The notes below the pieces were generated by a model that was given only the letters and a program-made list of their open reading frames with translations, made no database searches and was not told the DNA's origin. A stretch of 64,000 nt of DNA, taken from contig OZ025263.1 of assembly GCA_964019135.1 (NCBI GenBank), positions 23,311,639-23,375,638 on the forward strand. Direction: 5' to 3'. Source of the stretch: Arenicola marina. Lineage: Eukaryota > Annelida > Polychaeta > Arenicolidae. Position 1 is the stretch's first letter; each line of letters begins with the position of its first letter. Below, in pieces: positions 47,301 through 60,390 of the stretch. The translations under genes were made by a program, and so were the position numbers.

Positions 47301-49300
47301 TCCCTCCCCAACCCTGTATCCCCTCTCCTATCTCCCTCACTCCTCCTCCCGCCCCAACCCTGTGTCCCCTCTCCTATCTCCCTCAATCCCCCTCCCTCCC
47401 CAACCCTGTATCCCCTCTCCTATCTCCCTCACTCCCCCTCCCGCCCCAACCCTGTATCCCCTCTCCTATCTCCCTCACTCCCCCTCCCGCCCCAACCCTG
47501 TATCCCCTCTCCTATCTCCCTCACTCCTCCTCCCGCCCCAACCCTGTATCCCCTCTCCTATCTCCCTCACTCCTCCTCCCGCCCCAACCCTGTATCCCCT
47601 CTCCTATCTCCCTCACTCCTCCTCCCTCCCCAACCCTGTATCCCCTCTCCTATCTCCCTCACTCCTCCTCCCGCCCCAACCCTGTATCCCCTCTCCTATC
47701 TCCCTCACTCCCCCTCCCGCCCCAACCCTGTATCCCCTCTCCTATCTCCCTCAATCCCCCTCCCTCCCCAACCCTGTATCCCCTCTCCTATCTCCCTCAC
47801 TCCCCCTCCCGCCCCAACCCTGTATCCCCTCTCCTATCTCCCTCACTCCTCCTCCCTCCCCAACCCTGTATCCCCTCTCCTATCTCCCTCACTCCTCCTC
47901 CCGCCCCTACCCTGTATCCCCTCTCCTATCTCCCTCACTCCTCCTCCCTCCCCAACCCTGTATCCCCTCTCCTATCTCCCTCAATCCCCCTCCCTCGCCA
48001 ACCCTGTATCCCCTCTCCTATCTCCCTCACTCCTCCTCCCGCCCCAACCCTGTATCCCCTCTCCTATCTCCCTCACTCCTCCTCCCTCGCCAACCCTGTA
48101 TCCCCTCTCCTATCTCCCTCAATCCCCCTCCCTCGCCAACCCTGTATCCCCTCTCCTATCTCCCTCAACCCCCCTCCCTCGCCAACCCTGTATCCCCTCT
48201 CCTATCTCCCTCAATCCCCCTCCCTCGCCAACCCTGTATCCCCTCTCCTATCTCCCTCAATCCCCCTCCCTCGCCAACCCTGTATCCCCTCTCCTATCTC
48301 CCTCAATCCCCCTCCCTCGCCAACCCTGTATCCCCTTTCCTATCTCCCTCAATCCCCCTCCCTCGCCAACCCTGTATCCCCTCTCCCATCTCCCTCAATC
48401 CCCCTCCCTCGCCAACCCTGTATCCCCTCTCCTATCTCCCTCAATCCCCCTCCCTCGCCAACCCTGTATCCCCTCTCCTATCTCCCTCAATCCCCCTCCC
48501 TCGCCAACCCTGTATCCCCTCTCCTATCTCCCTCAATCTTCCTCCCTCGCCAACCCTGTATCCCCTCTCCTATCTCCCTCAATCCCCCTCCCTCGCCAAC
48601 CATGTATCCCCTCTCCTATCTCCCTCACTCCTCCTCCCGCCCCAACCCTGTATCCCCTCTCCTATCTCCCTCAATCCCCCTCCCTCCCCAACCCTGTATC
48701 CCCTCTCTTATCTCCCTCACTCACCCTCTCTCCGCAACCATGTATCCCCTCTCCTATCTCCCTCAATCTCCCTCCCTCCCCAACCATGTATCCCCTCTCC
48801 TATCTCCCTCAATCTCCCTCCCTCCCCAACCCTGTATCCCCTCTCCTATCTCCCTCACTCACCCTCTCTCCGCAACCCTGTATCACCCCTCCTATCTCCC
48901 TCACTCACCCTCTCTCCCAACCCTGTATCCCCTCTCCTATCTCCCTCAATCCCCCCTCCCGCCCCAACTCTGTATCCCCTCTCCTATCTCCCTCACCCCC
49001 CTCCCGCCCCAACTCTGTATCCCCTCTCCTATCGCCCTCAATCCCCCTCCCTCCCCAACCCTGTATCCCCTCTCCTATCTCCCTCAATCCCCCTCTCTCC
49101 CCAACCCTGTATCACCTCTCCTATCTCCCTCACTCCCCCTCCCTCGCCAACCCTGTATCCCCTCTCCTATCTCCCTCACTCCTCCCTCCCGCTCCAACCC
49201 TGTATCCCCTCTCCTATCTCCCTCACTCTCCCTCCTCAACCCTGTATCCCCTCCCCTATCTCCCTCACTCCTCCTCCCTCCCCAAACCTGTATCCCCTCT
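44321..49300. repeat. 46-bp minisatellite array, roughly 105-110 copies
   Basis: Tandem 46-bp units with the core aaccctgtatcccctctcc then tatctccctca and a variable end (ctcctcctcccgcccc, ctccccctccctcccc, atccccctccctcgcc). An 874-875-bp (19-unit) higher-order duplication is marked by the rare strings ctcctcctacctcacc (44811 and 45686) and the poly-C/cgaaccctg unit (about 45183 and 46061). From about 48110 to 48600 one unit type (atccccctccctcgcc) dominates, a sign of local homogenisation. Because no phase of the unit contains a stop on the plus strand, open frames of up to 2038 codons arise. They encode only a Pro/Ser/Leu repeat and are not credible genes. Confidence 0.97.
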
Positions 49301-49795
49301 CCCCCCGCCCTCGCTCTCTCTCCCCTGCCTCCTCCCTCTCTCCTCCCTTCATCTGCCTGTACCCTCTTCTCTATCTTGTCCTCCTCCTTTCCCCCCCCCC
49401 CCTGTATCCCCCCTCTCCACCTATCCCCTCCCTTTACGCCTCTTCTGCCGACGCCCCACTCATGTATCTCACCTCTCCCTCCTCCCTATACCCCTATCCC
49501 TCTCATCTCCTCATCTCCCTCCTCTTCTGGACTCTTCCCCCCCCCGTCGCCGCCCCCCCACCCACCCATATACATATATCTCTCCCTCTCTTCCCCCTAC
49601 CCACCCCGTTTGCCCCCCTCTCCTCTCCCTCCCAACCCCTGTTTCCCCCTCTCCTCCGTCCTGCGATATTTCCTCCCACTCACATTTATATCTCCCCTAT
49701 ATCTGACTCAAGCCGCCCCCCCCCCGCCCCATCTGCATCCCACTTCTCCACCTCTTACCCCCCCCCACCCCCGCTCCCCATCCAGTTGCCTCTAG
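49301..49795. repeat. Degenerate pyrimidine-rich right flank of the array
   Basis: C/T-rich sequence with poly-C runs and broken units. The bias ends at about 49800. Confidence 0.75.
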
Positions 49796-50118
49796 AGTCG
49801 ACCCTTCGCCACCGCTGGTCTTCCTATTTGTCAGCGGTGCAATTAAGATTGCAATGGCTACAGACAGGGTCCGCCGGAGGGGTGGGGGTGGAAGTGGGGT
49901 ACCATGTCCGAATGTAGGTTGGGAAGGGAAGGGGGGGAGGGGGTGGTCAGCCCCGTATGTCGGAGGGGACAAGGGTGAGGGGAGGGGGGGGCACTCCCGC
50001 GGATGTTGGAGGCGGCGAATGTGAGGATAAGGGTGGGGGGGGGGGGTCCCAGCCCCGTATGTCACAGGGGGGGGGGGGGGTACCAGACTCCTATGTTGCA
50101 GTGAGGGTTGTCCGTTCG

Positions 50119-50130
50119 ATATATATATAA

Positions 50131-50163
<33 letters not shown>

Positions 50164-50166
50164 TAT
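50119..50166. repeat. Imperfect (TA)n microsatellite
   Basis: TA dinucleotides with a few interruptions (ataaat, atgtat), next to G-rich runs at 49900-50080. Confidence 0.95.
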
Positions 50167-50336
50167 GCATGTGTTGCTACTACCCCTACCTCCTACCTAT
50201 GTGTTGTTCCACCCCGCCACAGGCAAGGAATTATCGCTTTTATTTGCCCTCTCCGTGGTTCTATATGTATTCGGAGGCGACTGGTGGTGGAGGTGGAATA
50301 TATTGGGGGTAGGGAGTAGTGGAGGTGGGATAGGGC

Positions 50337-50640
50337 GGGGTGGGAGCGGGGGATAGTGGAGGTGGAAGAGGGTCGGGTGGGGTAGTGGAGGTGGGAGAGG
50401 GTGGGGTGGGGTAGTGGAGGTGGGAGAGGGTGGGGTGGGGTAGTGGAGGTGGGAGAGGGTGGGGTGGGGTAGTGGAGGTGGGAGAGGGTGGGGTGGGGTA
50501 GTGGAGGTGGGAGAGGGTGGGGTGGGGTAGTGGAGGTGGGAGAGGGTGGGGTGGGGTAGTGGAGGCGGGAGAGGGTGGGGTGGGGTAGTGGAGGTGGGAG
50601 AGGGTGGGGTGGGAGAGGGTGGGGTGGAAGCGGGGGATAG
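50337..50640. repeat. 29-bp purine-rich minisatellite
   Basis: About nine regular copies of a 29-bp unit (tagtggaggtgggagaggg plus tggggtgggg-type end). It becomes irregular to about 50790. The G-rich strand is the plus strand, opposite in bias to the neighbouring 46-bp array. Confidence 0.93.
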
Positions 50641-50790
50641 TAGAGGTGGGAGAGTGTGGGGGTGGGGGTATTGGAGGTAGAGAGGGTGGGGGTGGGGGTA
50701 GTGGAGGTAGGAGAGGGTGGGAGTGGGGGTAGTGGAGGTAGGAGAGGGTGGGGGTGTGGGTGGGGGAGGACGGGGTTAGGGGTGGGGGTG

Positions 50791-53700
50791 GGGTGGTGGA
50801 CGTGTGTTGAGTACCCAATGGATGAGGAGTAGGCGGCGATGGGTAAAGGGTAATCGCAGAATTCAGCGCTGTGGAAATCAGAGGTGTCTGCTCAGCTGTA
50901 GACACTGTATATATTCATGCATCCACCCACACCCACGCACTCCGTCTTTCCACTCACTGCATAACATTAAGGACAAGTTTCCCGATGTATCATGCCACAT
51001 GCCATTGATGTTAATTTCCGTCAAATTGCCTAACGCCATGCTACCCCGCCGGCAGGTATCATGCAATGTATCACTCAAGCAATCGGTGCTCTCTTTGGAC
51101 CAGGACGGGTATACCGACAAATGACAAAGCTCTTGCGTGTCTGCCGATAGAGCTCCGCCGTTTGCCAGTGAATTGTTCACACTGCATGTCATGTCCGGTG
51201 CATTTAGGAACGATGGAACCAGCTTAGTCCGTCAATCTTCAATCAGCCGCCATCTTCTCCCGAGAATATGTCCCGTATAGTTTTGAACGTCAGATGAACG
51301 GCATGCCGATCTGGGTGAAATATGTGTCGAGAAATACGTGCCGATGCGTAATGTGCGTATTCGGTTTACCTCGGTATATACCGGGGTTACCAAAGACATA
51401 TACCCAAAGCAAGCGATGTGAGAGCCATATGTCCAAGTTATTCCTATCAATATCAATCAATAATTCTGTATATTTTGCATTTGCAATGTGCCATGGATGA
51501 CAATATGACCGTATGACCACACTTTAAGAATAACGATATGGGTCTGGAATGGTTAAATGGGGACACGCGACACAAGGGCGACATCGACGCAGATTTTGGA
51601 AAACAACGACACTGAACTTAGCCAAATTGCAATACGAAACGTCGTGAAAAATCGACATTTGACACTGAAAATGTTGAATATTGACACTGGATATTGCCCC
51701 CCCCCCTACTTTCAGATCCCCAAGAATAAATGCCTCATAAATGCGTCTGACCGCAACCGCGTGCCTCATCATTACCCCCACCCCCTCCATCTCTCCCTCT
51801 CTCCCTCCCTCCCTCCAACTCTGGGCGCAACGTGGGCGTTCTTTATACTATATGCAGCACGGATCTTGTCCATATATGTATGCATGAGGAGGTGATTTAC
51901 CCCTAAAGGGGGTGACTGACACCACAGCAGGGTTATTCACATTCTGAATCAGTCAAAATGTGTCTTTTTTGAAACTTTCGATCAGGAGGGCATTGGGGTT
52001 GGAGTGATGGAGCTTGGGGGGTGGGGGATGAGTGTGGGGGGTGGGGGGTGCCGATCATCTCTACTCCTTCACTACTAACACAGTATTTTAGTTTCAGGTG
52101 TACCCCGACAACCCCCAAGCGGAGATGGCGAGATCAACAGGGTGAGTAGACAGTTAAGGGTATATACCACCACTGCCGTTGACCCAGTCACCTCCCACCA
52201 CACCCGCCCCCCCCTCTCTCCATCTCCTTCCATCTCGGCACCTAATCTATATTTATGGGAGTCGAATGAAACCTCCGAGCGACTTGACACCAGAAAGCCT
52301 AGAGCTATACGTCCATGCCCATCTTTAGTTACCCCCCTCCGGTCTCCCCGCACCCGACCCACGGTGCCCCCCACCTCCCCTGACAAGATTAAGCCTACAT
52401 ACATGTCCATACTTGGCTACCCCTCCCCCCCTCTCCCAAGACCAGTAAGCCTACATCTATACATGTCCATCCTTGGCTACCCACCTGCCCCTGCTGGCAC
52501 CAGTAACCTACCAATCATCCCTATCCCCCCATGACACCAGTAAACCTACCCGTCACCACCTCACCACCCCCGCTCCCCCCACCACCACCACCACCCATCA
52601 CCACCACCACCAACCTCCCCGTGACTTAGCCCGATCGGTAACACGTCCACAGCAGTCTGACGTCAGCGACCTTTGATGACGGGCGGATTAACATTTTATG
52701 TAAAGAGTTTTAGGACAAACAGAAGACACGGTTGCTATGTCTGTGTCTCATCTACTAATTGGTGTATCCGGGGATGTGCCGGTCAAGGTCAGAGGTCAGG
52801 GTCACCATTCCAAGAAGCCAATGCTATGATGCTTCATGACCGTATGCAATGCTATGTGGTTGTCCAGGTCTGGCCCACCCGAACATGTGCATGAAAAACA
52901 TATGCATATGAATTTGGGTTGTCTTTTGTCTTACCGAAGGGAGCATGTCGCCTTTGATGGAATCTACGATATTGCATATCTTTAGCCCCGGTGTCTGTAT
53001 ACACTTAGTGAGGTCAACAAGTATGAATCTTGTTACTTAGTGGTGCATTGTCCAAGTCCTGCTTCAATGAAATGGCCCACGAGATGTAATATCGTAGAAC
53101 ATGGCAGGCGTGAGTAATGTGAGTGATGCTGAAACGATGGTTTACAGTAACATGGACGAAAGACCACTGTCCTGCTGACTGCGGCCCCAACTCCTGACGA
53201 ACTGAGACAACATTAACGCTTGATTAAAAGAAATAACAGGCCCAGATTTTTCTTCGCGTCACGTCATTTGCCTGAAATCGATATATAAAACTTACTGACA
53301 TTTGAACAACAAAACTCAGCTCGTCTCCCAATTAATGCTTCAACCTATCTTGAATGGCAAGCTAGTGATCCTGAAGCCAGTTCCCATTTTTATTTATTTA
53401 ATTGTACTGTTGTGAACACTTGCTGGGGTAAACCCTCCATTTCGTCCAACGGCTTTCTTGCCTTTCCTTTCCGCTGATGGTGGCACGTGATCTCCCCTCC
53501 ACTCCACCCCCCCCCCCCCCCCGCCCCTTCCCCGCCGAGAGTCACTCTCGTAATGGAATGACTACTGTGAGCGACGTCTCCATTGGTACCGGAGATTGAG
53601 GGGCGTAGTGACAAGCCGCTGCCTCCGTGGCCAAGGCTACCCTGGGGAGCGTACCGCGAGACATGGATTACAGCGCCCTCTATGTTGAGATCGTTTTTAA

Positions 53701-54058
53701 CAGTCGCCATTCACCTCCTAATGTCATCCCGCCCCCCAGCCCCCTCCCGCCGGGCACTCCATCCTTTATCGTGATAGGTCATGGAAGCTTTTCAACGCTG
53801 ACGTCGCAACCGGCATGGCAGTTATCCTCTCTACCCCAGCCACTTGCCGGATAATACCCCTCACCGCATACCTGCGCGATGCCCCCTCTCCCCTCCTTCA
53901 CCCCCCCCCCTACCCCACCGGCCACTGACCCCAGGCATGCCTCCCTCCTCCGAACTCCGTTATTCAACCACGGATTTATTACTATCCCCTCCTCAGATGT
54001 TTCTATTCGAGTGCAGCGGATATTTTCAATATCATGTTTTATTGCCGTCTGTCTGGGG
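50791..54058. other. Intergenic, no gene seen
   Basis: Mixed sequence with C-rich stretches (52160-52620), a CCA/CAC trinucleotide run at about 52577-52612 and a poly-C run at 53507-53522. Short open frames have no recognisable content. Confidence 0.5.
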
Positions 54059-54131
54059 GCCTCCCTGGTGTAGTGGTTAGCACACTAGACCGCAGACCAA
54101 TAGGTCCTGGGTTCGAATCCGGGCTCGGGCA
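54059..54131 (+). repeat. tRNA-like sequence, probable SINE head
   Basis: 73 bases with an A box (TGGTGTAGTGG) and a perfect B box (GGTTCGAATCC) at tRNA-like spacing. The T-loop TTCGAAT and a GCA triplet in the anticodon position are visible. The acceptor and anticodon stems do not pair well (GCCTCCC against CTCGGGC, three mismatches), so a working tRNA is unlikely. A tRNA-derived SINE head or tRNA pseudogene fits best. Confidence 0.6.
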
Positions 54132-54439
54132 CCTAATCTGGAGCATGTTTCATTCCTTCATCCTTCATCGTCTCGGGAGGTTCCTTGGCCCAATTTAGCC
54201 TGTATGTGCACAAAAGTGGCCTAAAACACCAACATTCCATTTCTTTATTGCCGTCTGGTTATGGCAGCATTTCTTATGACCACGTGGTTTTGTTTCTCTC
54301 CATGTCATCAAGCCTGGAGGTCATCTCACTAAGGGTTCGTTTAATACTTGCCACGCCGGTCTCAAAAGGAACGAACGATGTGGAATTTATCAATAATATA
54401 TCGCTAACATTAATTTGAATGATATTGGCTGTTAAATAA

Positions 54440-55095
54440 ATGACACTATAATGGTAGCACCCTATTAGTAATATATGTATAACCATATTGATAATATATG
54501 TATTAACCAATAAATAAACCCTAATAATAATCAATGTACAACCCTATAAATAAAGCCTATTAATAATATATGTATAACCCTATAAATAAACCCTGTTAAT
54601 AATCTGTGTAACCCTATAAATAACCCATATTAATCATCAATGTACAACCCTATAAATAAAGCCTATTAATAATCTATGTATAGCTATATAAATAAACCAT
54701 TATATTAATAATCCATGTATAACCCTATAAATAAATCCTGTTAATAATCTATGTATAACCTATAAATAAACGATATTAATAATATCTGTATAACCCTATA
54801 AATAAACCCTGTTAATAATCTATCTATAACCCTATAAATAAACCCTGTTAATAATCTATGTATAACCTATAAATAAACCATATTAATAATATCTGTATAA
54901 CCCTATAAATAAACTCTGTTAATAATCTATGTATAACCTATAAATAAACCATATTAATAATATCTGTATAACCCTATAAATAAACTCTGTTAATAATCTA
55001 TGTATAACCCTATAAATAAACCACATTAATAATCTCTGTATAACTCTATAAATTAAACCCTATTAATCTATGTATAACCCTAATAATCTATGTAT
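54440..55095. repeat. 36-bp AT-rich minisatellite, about 18 copies
   Basis: Units built from tgtataaccctataaataaa followed by ccctgttaataatcta, with frequent substitutions and some length changes. Confidence 0.93.
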
Positions 55096-57190
55096 AATTC
55101 TTTCCGCTTTTCCAAACGTATTATCAATCATTAGATCATTTAAAATGTAAACACGGGTCACGTAGGTGTCAGTGAAACGATGCCTGGAATGTGAAGCATG
55201 TATTAGCTAGGGTTTTTAAGGCCTATATTCACACGTATATTGCATCGTATAGGCCGTATAGCGAAGGCCACCATACGATTATTTGAACGCCATCACGTCG
55301 TTCTTCTGTATGGGGCATTGCAGATTGATAAGATGCTTTGATCATCAAACGTATAATCCTGTCTGATTGTCTCTTTAGTCAAATCAAATCAAATCACGGA
55401 CGCGTAGAACTATACGCCGCGCATGCAATCAGGTCCTTTTCGATATTCAGGAGCATGAAAAATCGTAGCTAATTATAGGTAAAAGTGACACTAGAAACAG
55501 GCTACCTGCTAACCCTGTAAGTTTCTCCAATTGCATAATACGTTCTATAATGTGAACAAAGTATTTTGTTCTACTACGTCAGATCAGTTCTGGCATTCGG
55601 CACAGCTAGGTTATTAACCTAACGTTCCAAAACGCACTTGTCGATGTCTGTTGATTAAGTAAAGTGCATGACTCATCTTCGTTGCGAACTTATCGAAATG
55701 TTCTTTTCGCAAAAACGAATGACATTTCTGCAGGTTAAATTGTAATAATGCATAATTACAGAGACTGTGACATGTTTTGTTATTGCTGGTGAAGTGCTAT
55801 ATAGTGTGATATAGTTTTGTTTCGCCAGCAAAACACTGTGCCAAGCGGCACTCTCGCGAGGACATTCCTCCGCCTACAGCTGTAGCCTGGTGACACGTCC
55901 ATCAAGGCATCGCATCTTTACTATGGTGGGCTTCTCAGCGCCGTAACAGGCTGGGTCTGCCAACAACAGGTGTTGATGAAGTATCGCCATCTAGCGGAGA
56001 GATGGTAATGGAAGAATGTCGTCGAATGGGCGATAAAAGGGGGACTCAGATGTGTGATAAGAATATGTCCGATCTGGTCGCGATGGCGTCGCGTCCAGCC
56101 CCCCAGGTTTTACCCCCTCCCCTCCCCTCCCATTACCCTCCACCGCCCCCTCCCATCCCCCCTCAAGCTTCCCCCCACCCCTCGCATCGCACTCCGGCGT
56201 TGTCCAATCCTTGGCGGCATGCGCATTGAAACATTTGTTTGTGTACTGGCTTCGTATGCCTGACGAAGGATAGATGGCGCTACCAGCGATGGGGCATAAA
56301 TCACAGCAAATAACACCTGCAAGTCAGTTCACAAGTCGTCGTTGAGAGGTGGTGGATGGGGAAGTTGGGGGTTGGGGGGGGGGGGGGTGTAGGTAGGGGA
56401 AAAAGGGATTATGCAAGTATATGGAACAACATGCACGAGTCCTAATGAAAAATGCAAAGGGAAATATCATGGTAAGTCCGTATTTTTTGTGCACCGGCCA
56501 CAAATGGCTCAAATGAGTTGAGGCCTAATTTTACATCATTTGGGTTCCGAAAATGCTTTACAGACGACAAAAATCAGACGACCCAATTTAGAAGCAGTCA
56601 GCGGGAACACATAACATGGTTCCTCCTTCTTCTTGAGGATAACACGAGCAGTTGGGTTTGTTTATCCTATTTCGTTTCAGTGGATTGAAGAGTGTCGTTG
56701 ATAAGATAAGCGTCTTACAATCTAACAGCAGATTTTTTTCGCTGGTATCTCGAGATATCAAACCGAGATCCTCCAAAAGTTTCGCATCCATTAATCTCCC
56801 GATGATGAAAGTTTTCTTGTGATTTGGTCCTTGCTTTTATGCGCGTTGTTGGAACTGAACGACATAAACCAATCCCGGCGCTTCCAGAGGGCACGCGGTG
56901 TTACCGTGGTTACATGGCGACGGTGCAAGTCCGTTCCGCGTGTTCGAGAGGGACTACAAATTTCAGTATTATTGGGTAATATAGAATATAAGTTTATCGC
57001 AATGACAACTGAGACTCAAGGCGGCGGAACGGACGATTGGGTCCTTAAGTATACTCGTCACTGCGCAAAGAATTAAACCCACGATGGCTGCATGCAAGGA
57101 AATGGATACCAGTGTCTCCTGTGTCGGCGTGGGTGCCATCACCCGCATGCCGCTGGGATCGCGGTCGGCGTTCATCAAGCTTATCGCTGT
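55096..57190. other. Intergenic, no gene seen
   Basis: Mixed sequence. C-rich at 56100-56190, G-rich at 56340-56400. Nothing identifiable. Confidence 0.5.
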
Positions 57191-57505
57191 GAGATGGTGC
57201 GTGCGACGGGTTGCCGGGTGTGTGTGTGTCTGTGTTGGGGTGGGAGGTGCTGGCTGCCGGGTGGGTGTGGCGGGCGGTGGGGAGGTGGGCTGGGGGGGGG
57301 GGGGGTGGGTGCAGTCCTGGTGCGGGGGGTTTGGTCAGAGGGCTGGGGTGCCGGGTGGGTTTGGCGGGTGGGGTGCCGGGTGGGTGTGGTGGGTGAGGCT
57401 GGGGTGCCTAGTGTGGGTGGGTGGGGGTGCTGTGTGGGTGTAGTGGATGGGGCTCGGTGCCAGGTGTGTGTGTGTATGGGGGATGGGGGGGGGGGGAGGG
57501 AGGTG
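57191..57505. repeat. G/T-rich low-complexity region
   Basis: Irregular tracts of gtgtgtg, ggtgggtg and poly-G with repeated gtgccgggtgggt words. No fixed period. Open frames here are Gly/Cys/Val-rich by composition only. Confidence 0.85.
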
Positions 57506-57944
57506 CTAGCTGAGGCTCTGAAGCACTCGCTTCAGAGGAGAGCTAGACCTAGCAGGAAGCCTCGTTTTCGCTAACCATCGGAACCAGACACCCGAGTTAC
57601 GACCTCGGCCCAGAGCCGTCCGACATTTTTCACCCCGAGGGTCAATAAATATACGGCTTTATATGTGTCTTTCCGAATTGTTTCGCCGTCACCCGGCCCC
57701 CAATGTGCGTGTCAAAGCATAACGGCAGAATTGGCGTTTTCACTTCTTTTTTATATAAATGACGCAATTTCGGTTGGCGGATTTAGCCCTTCTCCCGATG
57801 AGCTGCTGTTGGGGGTGTTTTGTTCTTGTGAGGAGCAGATCTCGCCCCTCCAACGCTCTTCTCGCACGAAATCCCGGACCACTCTCGGCGGCTCCCATTA
57901 TCGCCCACAAACCATCTAAGCTACTGTTCGGATCATCGGGCGGA

Positions 57945-59580
57945 AAGAAAACTGTCGACCATCGAACAACCATCTTTCGTTCCCTCTCAGACACCCGCCG
58001 TTTCGGAACACCATAACTTTGGTTCTGCTCATGTTAATAGTCAAACCCCATTTTTTGCAATATTCCTCTAAGGTCTTGATTATCGCCTGCAGTCTACCCA
58101 CGGAGTCGGCGAGGTTCGACAGATCATCCGCGTACATCAGCGCTATCAAGTTTGGGAAGGTCTGATCTATGAAGATACCTTTACAATCATTCACAGTTAA
58201 CAAGTTGAAATACTCGTTCACATATAAAATGAAGAGCAATGGGCTCAATAAACAACCTTGCGTGGTACCTATAGAGCACGTAAAAAGCTCGGTCAGGGTA
58301 TTGGAGCACTGCACACATGATCGCAGTTGCTGGTATAGTGACATCAGAACCTTAAGCGATCTTCCATGAAGCCCTTCGGATAATAATTTATACCACAGAT
58401 GATTATGTGGGACCTGGTCAAAGGCTTTAGAAATATCTACATACAGGCAGTAAAAGCGGCCGCCAGGTTTAGACAAATACTTATGAATGACAGCCTGCAT
58501 AGTGAACACTTGGTCTATAGTCGATCGCCCCTTCCTGAAACCACCTTGACATTCAGATATTTTTTCATTTTCCTCAGCCCAATCGGTTAATCTTGTGCTC
58601 AGTACCTTCATAAATACCTTACTGGCAGTCGACAACAAGGAAATCCCTCTGTAGTTTTCAGGATTATCATGTGAGCCTTTCTTAAGTACGGGACAGATAA
58701 TCGCGTCAGCCCACTCCTGAGGATAGTCACCGTGAGACAAGATATAATTAAAAATACGTGCTAGGATCGGGCTAATAAAGTCAACACTATTCTTTAATAT
58801 TTCAATTGGAAGACCATCCAGCCCTGGAGCCTTGTTACTGGGCAACCGTATAATGGCCAACCTTACCTCGTCGAGCGTTACATCAACATTGAACCACTCT
58901 GTTGGTACACCACTTTTACACTCTATACATGACCCAACGTGATCTCTTACTTCAGTGTCAATCATTGTCTGGAATTCTACGTCTGGGGTGGGACCTGTAT
59001 TAAGTAAGGTCTTAAAATATGTCTCCCAGTTCTTGGGGCTAATAGACTCGGACGGTTGCGACCGACCGCAACTCAGACGTTTCACTGTCTGCCAGCATGA
59101 GCGACTGTCATTTACGCTATTCCACAACATTTGCTTGTTTATTTCTTTCATTGACTTTTCTTTTTCCCTGCGAGTTTTGACGAAATGGGTCTTGGCATCC
59201 CTATACACATGTAGGTCAGTGTCATCTCTAGTTTTCCGGTAGGAATTTAGCTTTCTGTTTTTCGTACGTTTTAAATTTTCTAACTCAGCGTCCCAGTATG
59301 CCGGTTTGTGACAGACACTTCGCCGTTTGCCGGTAGGGTTAATCTTCATTCCTTCAGATGCATAACTATACAATTGGTTCAGGCAGAGAATAGCCTGGTT
59401 TACATCTTGTGTATTAATTGCATTATGGATGCTTACAACAAATGAATCACCCTCAGAATCAGTTAACTTATTAAGAAAAGCCTCTTTAGAGTTGTCTCGC
59501 CACCTGTACCGTATTCGCTCCCGGGTCTGGTGGTTCACCACTTCATCTAATAAATACATTCTGGGAGTTGGCAAATCCAC
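57945..59580 (-). pseudogene. LINE reverse transcriptase domain (inverted segment)
   Basis: Minus-strand frame of about 545 LINE residues with a complete set of RT blocks: SNKAPGLDGLPIEILK, PVLKKGSHDNPENYRGISLL, GGFRKGRSTIDQVF, motif A YVDISKAFDQVPH (about 58410-58450), motif B GTTQGCLLSPLLF and motif C LMYADDL (about 58120-58145). The catalytic Asp pair is intact. Similarity fades at about 57945 (after RWLFDGRQF), the inversion breakpoint. Upstream of residue 1 the plus-strand half of the element begins, so no endonuclease domain is present. It belongs to the broad I/Jockey/CR1-type group; the clade is not resolved. Confidence 0.88.
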
Positions 59581-59582
59581 GT

Positions 59583-60325
59583 CGAATCTAGCTGTGCTCG
59601 GTGAATTAGGCCGTCTACCGATTCAGTATAATAGCGAATTAAAAGTAATCAAATACTGGGTTAAACTGTTACAGATGCCAGAAGATAGATTGGCTAAAGC
59701 CAGTTATAGACTGTTATGCTCGCATGATGACGTCGGTAGAATAAGGAAAAACTGGGCGTCACAAGTAAAGAATTGGTTATTTAAGCACGGATTTGGTGTT
59801 GCATGGCTTAGTCAAGAAGTGGGTGACGCGAGGTTTTTTATTCAGGAAGTGTCACAACGAATGAAGGATATTCACTCACAAATATGGTATACGAACGTAT
59901 GTGAAAATGGCAAAATATCGAAAGAATATTGCTTTTATAAGACCCTATTAAACCCGGAACGCTATTTAAAAGTAATTAAGAGTGAACGATTAAGAAAGGC
60001 CTATAGTAGATTCAGATGTGGTAACCATGATCTTATGATAGAAAAAGGTAGACATTTAAACATGCCCTTAGAGGAGAGACTGTGTCCGTATTGCCTAGGA
60101 ATCTGTGTTGACGAAGACGAGTCTCAAATCCATTTCCTACTTAAATGTCATTTATACGCCGATCTTCGACAAAAGTATATTAGCCCCGTTTATTATAATT
60201 ATCCATCAATAGACAGTTTTGTGCAATTGATGAGCAGCGAAAATGAGAAGACATTATACGGACTATGTAAATTTATCGTCGCTACCTTGAGAAAGAGAAG
60301 GCAAGAGGTGTTATCTCCACATTAG
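59583..60325 (+). pseudogene. LINE ORF2 C-terminal segment
   Basis: Plus-strand frame from SNLAVLGELGRLPI to the stop at 60323-60325. It has the usual post-RT features of this LINE group: IKYWVKLLQ, then a Cys/His-rich region CPYCLGICVDEDESQIHFLL followed by KCHLYADLRQKY. It is open throughout. It also runs open into the inverted half upstream, but that part (59429-59582) is antisense RT sequence and should not be translated with it. Confidence 0.85.
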
Positions 60326-60390
60326 CGCACTTTTTGTATTTCTTTTTTTGTCGCTGTGTTTTTCTTTTTTTTTGTACTAATTAATTGTAC

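Noticed and set aside
43679..49795. A 2038-codon Pro/Ser/Leu-rich open frame and its 851- and 1101-codon companions
   Set aside because: They are read through a 46-bp satellite whose unit has no stop in any phase. Three overlapping frames encode the same repeat peptide.
54059..54131. Functional tRNA-Cys gene
   Set aside because: Acceptor and anticodon stems do not pair adequately, although both promoter boxes are present.
57084..57574. Gly/Cys/Val-rich frames of 119-160 codons
   Set aside because: They arise from G/T low-complexity DNA in overlapping frames and show no domain.
59429..59582. N-terminal extension of the LINE C-terminal frame
   Set aside because: This stretch is the antisense of the inverted RT segment; the open frame across the junction is accidental.
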